From Camellia lanceoleosa (lineage: Eukaryota; Streptophyta; Magnoliopsida; Ericales; Theaceae), in the NCBI GenBank assembly GCA_025200525.1, contig CM045761.1, forward strand, positions 135,472,223 through 135,536,222: a stretch of DNA of 64,000 nt, given 5' to 3'. The translations under genes and the position numbers were made by a program. Below are positions 24,111 through 33,195 of the stretch, one piece after another. Under the pieces are notes generated by a model that saw nothing but the letters and a program-made list of their open reading frames with translations, did not search any database and was not told the DNA's origin. Numbering within the stretch: the stretch's first letter is position 1; every line of letters starts with the position of its first letter.

Positions 24111-25218
24111 CAAGAGGGGTCATCTCGGGATGCATAAGCTATGCGTTGATGCCGAAGAATCCAAGCGCCTGATAGAGGCCATCCATGGAGGAGAGTGTAG
24201 AGCACACATGAGTGGGGTGATGCTAGCCCGGAAGATCCTTAGACAGGGTTATTACTGGTCCACCATGGAGGAGGATTGTATTGGCTTTGTTCGGCGATGC
24301 CACAAATGTCAGATCCATGCAAACCGCATGAACATTCCACCATCGAAACTGTACAACATGACTTTGCCATGGCGTTTTGCAGGGGATTGATGTAATTGAA
24401 ATTTCACTCCGAAGGGGTCCAACGGGCATGAGTACATTCTGGTAGCGATAAACTACTTCACAAAGTGGGTTGAGGCCCAATCTTACGCAGTGTTGAAGGT
24501 GTCACACGTTGCTAAGTTCATCAGGAACAACATTATCTGTCGTTATGGGGTCCCGAATGAGATTATTTCGGAAAATGGTTTCCACTTCAAGAAGGAGGTG
24601 ATCGACTTGTTGAAGAAGTACAACGTGGCTTTTCATAAGTCATCTACATATCGGCCGCAAACCAATGGAGCAGTTGAGGCTGCCAACAAGAACATCAAGC
24701 ACATTCTGCAGGAGAGGGTGGAAACCTCTGAGGGTAGCTAGATAAGCTGCCATTTGCTTTTTGGGGCTATCGAACTTCAATTCGAATTTCTACTGGGGCA
24801 ACTCCGTATTCCTTGGTTTATGGGATGGAGGCTATTCTGCCTATTGAAGTTGAGGTTCCGTCATTACGGGTATTGACTGAGTGTCAGATAGCTGAGGCAG
24901 ATTGGCAGCAAAGCAGGTTCGAAGAACTCGTGCTCTTTGATGAAAGAAGGCTAAAAGCACTGTATCACATCCAGGGTTATCAACGAAGAATCGCCAGGGC
25001 TTTCAACAAGAAGGTCAAGTCCAGGGATTTGAAAGAGGGGGATCTAGTGCTCAAAGACAATCGAGCTCCCATCCACGACCCTAGGGGCAAGTTTAAACCC
25101 AATTGGACTGGCCCTTACATCATCAAGTCTATCTAGTCGGGTGGAGCTATCATTTTGATGGATTTAGATGGCCTTGAGTTCTCCCCGCCGATCAACATGG
25201 ACAAGTTGAAGAAATAAT
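24111..25218 (+). pseudogene. Integrase of the giant element
   Basis: HHCC zinc domain at about 24180-24320 (IHGGECRAHMSG, then CHKC), followed by a frameshift at the first catalytic region near 24390. The core is open at 24490-24741: RYGVPNEIISENG, then STYRPQTNGAVEAANK. The second catalytic acid reads Glu (ISEN) where Asp is expected. The Glu of NGAVEAANK is kept. The C-terminal frame (24813-25136) holds FNKKVKSRDLKEGDLVL and GPYIIK, then one stop, then residues ending NMDKLKK at 25217. It would have inserted the cDNA and is now dead. Confidence 0.8.
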
Positions 25219-25960
25219 ATCCCTGAGTGGCTCGCTAGGCCGAAAACCTGAAAAAGCGACCTAGGCAAAAGTTAGAGCATGAAAATTTGAAATAATAAAA
25301 ACTGAGCTCACAAGGTTAAAAACCCAAAAAGGGCGACCTTGGCAAAAGTTAGAGCGTAAAAGGAGAGTGTTAAAATATGAGTGAATATGAACCGAACTAC
25401 GTAAGGCTTGATTTCCATCTTTGGGATACGTAGGCAACTTCATTCTGAAGTCCAGCCATAAACACTTCAACGATCAACTTTGTCTATGTGATCATGTTGG
25501 TCATCTTTGTCTATTCTGCATTCAAGAGCTTGGTTGTGATCTCTAGTGCAGTGCTATTCAGACTAGGGGCAACTTTCCAGTTGTTGGATCCGGGGTTGTA
25601 CATCTCAGTGATAGATCTTGGGCGTGTCCAGTTGTGATCCATATCGAAAATGGTTTTGAAAAGTTTTAATAAAAGTTGATTTTGCTCAAATTAATCTTTT
25701 TATGACTTAGACTATTTTTGGACCAAACGGGAAATTTTTAGTACCCACAACCTTCAGTTACATTGATTTCAGTACAAAGTTCTCCTACTCTTGAATACAA
25801 ATTGAAGTTGCTTTTTATTACATTCATAAAGAAAACTTGAAAGTACTAATTAAAGCAAATAAACTCGGGGCATAGTCAGGTGTTCTTGTGCCCCCTCCCA
25901 AAGCTGGTGGAAGCCTCTGATGCCAAAGTAGGCCCAACCTGCGCCTCTTCATTAAGCCAA
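25219..25960 (+). other. Spacer after integrase
   Basis: Contains a two-unit repeat (about 25246-25285 and 25318-25362) with 'aaaacc..aaaa.gcgacct.ggcaaaagttagag'. This is a common feature just after integrase in this lineage. No frame is coding. Confidence 0.5.
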
Positions 25961-25979
25961 GCTATGCACTCATCAGAGA

Positions 25980-26926
25980 GGGTGCAACTGAAAGTAGGAG
26001 CGGGGGCTAGAAACTCTCTCGTCCTCCATCTTTGTGGCATCTGAGCTAATGTCGCCTCGAATGAAATCTTGAGGGTACTCTATCCCTTCTTCCCGACAAG
26101 TCTGATCATGTCCAAATTGGCGCAGGATCCGAAATGGGAAGTAAAAGACACAATGTGTAGGCTGATCAACTGAATGCCTGGCTGGCGAGACATGCTGTAG
26201 CTCATCGCCGATAGATTAAGCCAGGGCGTAGCAATCTTGACAGCGGATAAATTGCATCCATTCGCACCACCATCCCTCATCAGGGGCATCGACTAGACGT
26301 CGCCAGAAGAAATAGCCACGAGCTGAATATGCTGGGCATGAGTCCACCACTTTCAACTTATCCATCATCAATATCTGGGGAGGGATGAAAAATGAGAGAT
26401 TAAAGAATAGAGAGGTGTATGTGGAGAGAAAAATGAGAAAAAGGTTTTAAGAGAAAAACCGAGCCTGAGGGCCGAGTGATGTGAGAAATACACATGTGAG
26501 AAGAGTGGGAAACATTACCTGCAGTAGTAATGGACTCCTCGCGAATCTAGTCATCTCTCGGCGATAGAAGGCATCCAAACCCATCAGTGTCTTAGCTAGT
26601 GTCATAACAATACAGCTCTTGACTTCTTTTAAACCTTGGGCAACCTCAATCAAACGGACGCTAAACCCACCGGAGCCTGGAGCAAGTAAGAAATGAGACA
26701 ACATGCACAGATAAAGCGCATGTCGCCGAAAACCCTACTAGTGATGATCGTCGCGTTCACCGGCATCAGAAAACCGACGAATCAGGCTCGAAATGTCCAA
26801 TTCTTTGTCGTGAATCAAAGACCGAGCGTCATGCAAAGTAAGCCCGCACATCCGTCCTAGAACTTGGATATGGCCAAAACGGAGATAGGGCAAGATCTTT
26901 TCATTACATTGAGACTCCATCAAAGC
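25980..26926 (-). pseudogene. Antisense cargo gene 2 of the giant element, family unknown
   Basis: Two minus-strand exons in one frame. Exon A (about 26926-26519) reads EKILPYLRFGHIQVLGRMCG, two adjacent TAG stops, GFRRHALYLCMLSHFLLAPGS and MGLDAFYRREMTRFARSPLL, ending LLLQ with donor GTAATG. An intron with a pyrimidine-rich end and CCCAG acceptor follows. Exon B (26374 down to about 25980) reads ILMMDKLKVVDS, WRRLVDAPDEGWWCEW, one TAA, and FPFRILRQFG. The splice phases agree. The composition resembles plant proteins of unknown function that travel with retrotransposons (possibly the DUF7745 group), but I cannot confirm this. The 5' end is uncertain. It lies behind integrase, opposite to gag-pol. 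Confidence 0.5.
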
Positions 26927-27250
26927 TTGGAAGTCTTTGAAAGTGGGACATATCTCTTGTCACAAAAGCTAAGCGTCGTGTCGAATTCAACACCTCGCAT
27001 GGCGGCATGGAGGAGCGGAAGCCTTGACGGTGCGACTTCGGCGTGAATAGTGCATTTATTAAAACCTCCGAAATTGACTTTTAAGAGCCATCAAGTTAGC
27101 AATCCAATTTGTGAGATTTTGGACAAGAAATACTTCCATTTGGGGCAAAAACAGAGTTGAAATGGAGAAACTACGAAGCTGGGGCTTTTGTAGAAGATAA
27201 GGTGTTGAGTGGAAGACAAGTGGCAACAATCTAGAGATTTTCTACATTAA

Positions 27251-27365
27251 TGGCCGACCGGCCAAGATTTATGGCCGACCGACCATTTTTATAGCCGATC
27301 GGCTAGTTCTAGTGGCCGATGGCCCTCTATGGTGGCCAGTAGTCTCTACCTTTGGCCGATGACCT
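27251..27365 (-). promoter_or_regulatory. Phased GGCC-palindrome array upstream of antisense gene 2
   Basis: TGGCC (or TAGCC) recurs at 27251, 27272, 27292, 27313, 27333 and 27353, with palindromes such as GGCCGACCGGCC and GCCGATCGGC. The spacing is 20-21 bp, as in the LTR arrays. A minus-strand TATAAAAA sits inside at 27286-27293. The array lies about 325 bp upstream of the first recognised codons of antisense gene 2, where its promoter should be. Confidence 0.55.
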
Positions 27366-27385
27366 CTCATTTTGCTCCATGAGCT

Positions 27386-27916
27386 GTCTATGTGTTGGGA
27401 GTGCTAAGAAGTTGTGTCTTATTCCACTTTGGATGCATTTTGTGGCGATTTTGTGAAGTCGTGCTTGTGTTACTTTAATTTGTTTATCGAGTTATTGCAT
27501 TTTTGTTTATCGAGTTGTATTTCGCGTTGATTGTTAAATTCTTGTCTTGCTTATCGAGTTGTATTCACATTTGGTTAGCATGTCAAGTCCTCGTTTTGCT
27601 TCCTGAGTTGTTTTGTTCTTTCAATTGTCAGTTGGTTCACTACCTGATTAAGATAATGCAATTCGAGTGTATAGTTTTCAAACAAAGTTCAATCTCATTT
27701 ACATGATGTGTAATGCGATGCGATGTGATGCTTAGAATGTAAAATGCAACACTTTTTTCAATCAAAAAGTTGTTTTCATTCCATCATGTTTTCGTTTGCA
27801 AAGGAGTACAAGTTTTAAAGAAAATAAAACTACCTGAGGCTGTACAATGTGCAAAAACTACAGGCAAAAAGAGAAATAAAGCAAAAAACAAAACATCTAA
27901 ATCGGCACTAGTTGCC
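27386..27916. other. Spacer between the two antisense genes
   Basis: T-rich non-coding DNA with a repeated 'tttatcgagttg' word (27485, 27508, 27551) and A-rich sequence downstream of the PMD stop codon. It probably contains the PMD 3' UTR. No gene seen. Confidence 0.45.
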
Positions 27917-30798
27917 TCAAGAACGGGAAGTCCTCCTCGTCCTCTTCCTCGACGAAGGTCCAAAACTACCGCCGTCAGCTCCGTTACCTGAGTCTAAACC
28001 CGAACCATCTCTAGCCTCATCTTCATCCTGAGACGACTCTGACTATGGACTCACTACCTCCTCGTCAGACTCGTCATCATTTGGGGCAGGCTCCCATGAA
28101 CTGCTCTCGGTATGAGTGTGTCTATCTCTGCCTCAGCTGTGTACCGACATCCCTCATCCCGCTCCCCCTACTGCTCGGGAGGCCTTTGAAGGTCATTGGC
28201 GCCCGTATGGGGTATCCGAATGGGGCACTGAAAAACGACTTGACAAATGCATCAATTATGCTATCTGGTAGTCTGATATCAAATCGATATATGATTCTGA
28301 TTATGAATGTTGTGAAGCGATATATGCAGCCGTGGTAGTGAATGATTCTGCGATGTATGAAGGTAGTGGCGATATATGAGATCACGGTGTATCGATGCCG
28401 TGAGTGGTATATGAGTATGGTGTATCAAATGTAGTATTGATAATGTGATGCATCTTATCAATATGGAGCAGATTATAGAGGGTTTTGGGGCTGAGGTTGA
28501 AAGAACTTACCGGAATACCGTAAATACTGAGTAGGTCCATGCTCCTCTGTAGTATTCCCATCACCGAAGCCGACAGCTCCAGAGCTTGCCTAGTGTACTC
28601 TATGGAAGCCTGCAAAAGTGTTGAGGTAATCAGCAATCTGCGGGATATCAACTGAAATGAAATGAATGTACAAAATGTAAAGTATAGCATATACCGAGGT
28701 CGAGCCTCGAACTCCGACGAGCTCATGATCAGCTGGGGGAGGAGCGATGGGAATCTGATATGTCTCTCCAACCTGTCCTTGGCATGTCATAGTAGTGGGC
28801 AGGTTTGGCCACTCCGCCCTTTGTCCCCTCGGGGAACCTCTCCTACCATGGGCCTGGGTCGCCCTGGCTCCCCCCACTCCTCCTGCTACGGCTATAGGTC
28901 GGTCTCTCACCTTGGTGACCGCTGGCCAGGGGCGGTATAAGATATGTCTGGATGAAAACGGTGTAGTTGCCATCGAGCCTGAAAAAGTTGGCATCCCAAC
29001 CAATCGTGAAATCGGCCATCTCTTGCGAGATGTACCTCTCTGTCTGCCTTATGTGCGAAGGAGGCGGCATCGGAACCACAGGCTTCTGTAAACCAAGGCT
29101 CTATCGCAGGAAGCGCTCACCCAAGTACCACGCTCGACAGACCAGACCCTCAAGCAAAACCCGGAATTGGGAAGTCTCCCGAGCGCTCATATACCGGTCT
29201 CTAACTGCGTCAGGCAATACTGCCCAGGGCTGCCAAATGATCTGAAAATAACGGATATACAGGTTGTTATCTACTATTGAAAGTGCAATATAAAGCAAAG
29301 CTCAGATGAACTGTAAGGTTTGAAATACCTTCGCTGCGGCTATGATGTCAAAATATCGGTGGAAGAATGAGAAAGACTCTCGCGACCTCCGCTCGCACCG
29401 CACATCGTACCTATGTGAATATGAAACCGTGGGGGGCGTCTCTACCTCCGGCTCTAGGGCAAGCCTCGGGAAGTAGGCATATACCCACAACTACAGAATG
29501 TGAAAGGGTAATAATGAGTATGTTTATAAGTAAAGCAGTATACAGATAAAGTAGAAATTAGAGAATGATGTGCAGTGTATTGTGCAGTGTGTGCGGTGTA
29601 CAACTAGTGTAAAGCAGATTACGTGTTATGCAGTGTGTGTGGTTTCTGACTAATGTAGCGGGTATGGCAGTAAAAGATGTACCTCCTAGGCTCTCCAGTA
29701 GCCTCCTAACAGGTGCCCGCTCCTACGAGATAAGGAACTCATATATCCATACAATGTGGTCAAGCCTGCGCCGCCCCAGTCATAGCGCCGGATGTAGGAC
29801 ACGTCTACCAGTGCACTCAAGAGGTAGAGGCCAACGGTGTTCGCCCGGTCGGCGAATAGAGTAGTGCCAAGCAAGAACATGAAGAACCCCCGGGCATAGT
29901 GCTCGACCTCCTCGCGGGTCGTCGGCGTCTCCCCCCTGAACTGGTTAGCGAACCACGAATATTGCACTATCCCTAGTCGGGTGAGAGGTGGGCGAATCCC
30001 TAGCAAATAGATCTGAGCAGTATCTCACTCGCCCATATCAGTGTCGAAAGGGATCGGATCACCCCCTACTCTGATGTCGGTAAGCATGGAGAAGTCGAAG
30101 GGAGTCATCGTCATCTCCCCAGCTATAGAAAGGTGGAAGGAATCAGTGGTGTCCCACCACCTCTCCACTAAGGCACCTAGAAGAGGCCAACTCGCAGTGA
30201 GGCATGAGAGTCCCATGCAGAATACACCAAAACCGGCCTCATCGAAAATGTAGCAAACAACATCGGGTATCTCCATGTACCAGTCTCGTGCAATGGTGTT
30301 CCCATAACCCCGGAAGGCATGAGAATCTCCCTGTGTCCAAGATAAACAGATGCAAAGTAGTGTCAGGAATACAGTGTATGCATGTGTTCAGAATTGATAG
30401 AAATGCAGTGTGTACATATGTTCGAGTTGACAAAAGTATCATGTATGAATGTGCTCAGAATGAACTAGGCATGTGATGTGCAAGTGTGTTTGGACTAATT
30501 AGATGAAGAGCAATATTGGCTATCCAAGGCATATAAACTACATTGCAGAAACTAAAGAGGAAGAGTATACCTCAGCGGCGCCATAGGACAAGTGTAACTC
30601 CGACTCGCGTAGCAGGAGGTCCTCTGGTACACCTCACGCGAATCTTCTGAACTGGCGGATGCCGTCGGGAGGCAACACATGTATGTCAGGGACATAAGAC
30701 GCTGGATCGAATGGTCGAATGCCGAGCGACAAAAGCTCAAACTCGGGATCCATCTCCATCCCCGGAGGAGCCCCATCATGTGGAATGTCATCGGTCAT
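27917..30798 (-). pseudogene. Antisense plant mobile domain (PMD) gene, six exons, inside the giant element
   Basis: Exons on the minus strand: 30798-30571, 30330-29683, 29490-29329, 29241-28911, 28651-28512, 28272-27917, with GT-AG introns and nearly perfect phase (about 621 residues; one junction is one base uncertain). Exon 1 starts MTDDIPHDGAPPGMEMDPE. Exon 2 has the PMD core: GFGVFCMGLSCLTASWPLL, VERWWDTTDSFHL, GEMTMTPFDFSMLTDIRVGG, YARGFFMFLLGTTLFAD. Exon 3: VYAYFPRLALEPE. Exon 4: WYLGERFLR. Exon 6 is an acidic tail ending SSRKRTRRTSRS. The family is the aminotransferase-like plant mobile domain, found in host MAIN/MAIL proteins and in transposons. In-frame stops at 30634, 30025, 29686, 29101 and 28590, and several in exon 6, kill it. 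Confidence 0.82.
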
Positions 30799-31150
30799 CT
30801 CAAAAAGAATGAGAAAATGGTCGAAGGTATGGAAAATATGGAAGAATGCCAAAAGTCAACAAAAAGTCAACTTTAAGGGGTGAAAAATGGAGGAAAAGGT
30901 CGAAGTGCGGAAGAGGGCACGAAGATCAAGGGTAACTTAGGAGAAACAAACCCCAGGTGATGGAAATCAAGAACGAGGCACCAAAAACACTTTTCAATCG
31001 GTTCAAAGTGTTTGAAATCTCAAGGGTTTCGCGAGTTGAATGTTTGTGGGACGCTTGAAAGTGTGTATAAAGCGCGGATCGAATGAGGAAATTGGCCTAG
31101 AGCACAAGGGGAGGAAATTTCGAGCTTGAGAAAGTGAAAGAATAGGGTTT

Positions 31151-31310
31151 GGAACCCTATACTTAAAGACCCAAGGCAAATGGACCAAATTGTCCCGAAT
31201 TTGCCATTTTTGGCCAATCGGCCAAATTGTTGGCCGGTCGGCCACATTGTTGGCCAATTAGCTTATCTGGTGGCCAATGGCTCCCTCTTGTGGCCGATGG
31301 ACCTCCAATG
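31151..31310 (-). promoter_or_regulatory. Phased GGCC array and TATA-like box upstream of the PMD gene
   Basis: TGGCC recurs at 31211, 31231, 31251, 31271 and 31291, exactly 20 bp apart, with palindromes TTGGCCAATCGGCCAA and TGGCCGGTCGGCCA. On the minus strand a TATA-like 'ttaagtataggg' follows at 31168-31157, then a pyrimidine-rich leader and the PMD ATG at 30798. The order array, TATA, leader is the same as in the LTR promoter. Confidence 0.55.
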
Positions 31311-31489
31311 CTCTTGTTTGGGGTTATTCTGTTGATTTGTACCCTCATCTCTCAAGAAAGTGTACCTTTTGGAGCTGAAGCAGTTTTCGTGGAAGCCCCA
31401 AACTGTATTTCCAGTGTGTGGCACTCAATGTGCACAAATTGTATCCTTTTTGTATCCTTTTGTATATTACAAAGTTCGAAAATTGCTTT

Positions 31490-31915
31490 TGCCTACGTTG
31501 CATTATGATGTTTTTGCCATGTTGGCAAGGTTTGCATTTGTTATATGCATTTTGCATTGAGCATGCCTCGTCCCGTTTTGAGGTTGTATCTCGATATTGT
31601 AGGAAACGTGCCTTTACCATGCTTGCATTGAATATGTGCATCTCTATGTCGTTGCATGGGACATGCATTTTGCATCGTCGCCTAGAACATGCATTTTCGT
31701 TTCCCATAGAATGTGCATTACTCACTTTTGCATAGAATATGCATCCTAATGTTGCATGGAACATGCATTCTCCATGTTTGGATAAAACTTGCATTTCTCA
31801 CACTTGCATAGTATATGCACCTCTTATATTTGCATAGAATGTGTATTTGGTAGTTAGCATAGAACATGCTATTGATCTTGCACAGATATGCATTGTATTG
31901 CATCGCACCTTTCAA
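31490..31915. repeat. GCAT-rich imperfect tandem array
   Basis: Words of the form 'tgcatagaatatgcat', 'ttgcatggaacatgcattc' and 'ttgcatagtatatgcacc' follow at about 30-35 bp. Each is itself a near palindrome around GCAT. About ten units, diverged. The frames that cross it are repeat translations, not genes. Confidence 0.55.
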
Positions 31916-32074
31916 GTTTCTCTCTCATACATACACGATATTGTATGTATGGTTCATTCGGAGGAATTCTGGGTAACACCATTCCTCTCTCTTCCCCGCT
32001 GGTTTAGAAACACCTGGGTGCGCCCGTGTTTGCGTTAACACCCTATTAGAAGTGTTTGGGCTGTGTCTTTTCCC

Positions 32075-32800
32075 TCTCCAGCGTGTGATACGCTGAGAGG
32101 TGTATCTTACGTGTGATACGCTGAGAGATATACTTTTCTCTCTCCCGCGTGTGATACGTTGAAAGATGTACCTTTCCCTCTCTTGCGTGTGATACGTTGA
32201 GAGGTGTACCATTCCCTCTCTTACGCGTGATACGCTGAGAGGTGTACCATTCCCTCTCTCGCGTGTGATACGCTGAGAGACATCGCCTTTCCCTCTCCCG
32301 CGTGTGATACGCTGAGAGGTGTACATTTCCCTCTCTTGCGTGTAATACGCTGAGAGGTGTACCATTCCCTCTCTCGCGTGTGATACGCTAAGAGACATCG
32401 CCTTTCCCTCTCCTGTGTGTGATACGCTGAGAGGTGTACATTTCCCTCTCTTGCGTGTGATACGCTGAGAGGTGTACCATTCCTTCCTCGCATGTGATAC
32501 GCTGAGAGACATCGCCTTTCCCTCTCCCGCGTGTGATACGCTGAGAGGTGTACCTTTCCCTCTTTTGCGTATGATACGCTGAGAGGTGTACCATTCCCTC
32601 TCTCGCTTATGATACGCTGATAGACATCACCTTTCCCTCTCCCGTGTGTGATATGCTGAGAGGTGTACCTTTCCCTCTCTTGCATGTGATACGCTGAAAG
32701 GTGTACTTTTCCTTCTCCCGTGTATGATATGCTGAGAGATGTACATTTCCCTCTCCCACGTGTGATACGCTGAGAGACGTCGCTTTTCTTTCTCTCCGTG
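32075..32800. repeat. 38-bp satellite with a three-unit higher-order pattern
   Basis: About 19 units share 'gtgatacgctgagag' followed by a variable part and 'tttccctctc'. Three variants recur in order: one with 'gtgtaccatt', one with 'acatcgcctt', one with 'gtgtacattt' or 'gtgtaccttt'. The trimer (about 114 bp) repeats four times between about 32220 and 32690. Long minus-strand frames (32221-32685, 31925-32512) are translations of the repeat. Confidence 0.85.
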
Positions 32801-33180
32801 CGTCTGTTGGGAGATCTTGTGTTAAGACTTGAGTATTAGATAGTCACCTTTAGCCTTTCATGCGTGTCGTAGTTAAGTTCGCGTAATTTTCTTACATCCT
32901 TTACGCATGTGATGTAGATTAGGTCGTGTTAACTTGCTTATGGACGAGTTTGCTGTAGTATTTCTTTGCATAACAATTGCATGATATTTCTTTACAGCTC
33001 TCTTTGCATAATCAAAAGTTATGTTCTGCATTGTGCATGTCATTTGCATTTTGCCCCAGCATGCAGGCGTATCTCTGTTTTTTTATTTTGTATGTTTGTC
33101 TAAGTTTTCAGCCTTGTCAAAAATGGGTCGCCTTTGGGCTTTGACATTCACTCCCGTTATTTTATGACTTCCAAGTTCTG
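32801..33180 (+). other. 3' untranslated spacer of the giant element
   Basis: Non-coding T-rich stretch between the satellite and the polypurine tract. Nothing else recognised. Confidence 0.5.
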
Positions 33181-33195
33181 TCAAAGAGGGGCAAC
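33181..33195 (+). other. Polypurine tract before the 3' LTR
   Basis: 'tcaaagaggggcaac' directly precedes the TG of the 3' LTR. The purine-rich core AAAGAGGGG is the expected plus-strand primer. Confidence 0.65.

Noticed and set aside
31211..31300. CRISPR-like array of regularly spaced palindromes
   Set aside because: The 20-bp period leaves no room for spacers, the host is a plant, and the units are imperfect.
31925..32685. Long minus-strand open frames (195 and 154 codons) rich in Ser-Val-Ser and Thr-Arg repeats
   Set aside because: They are translations of the 38-bp satellite. The unit length drifts and all frames give similar repeated peptides.
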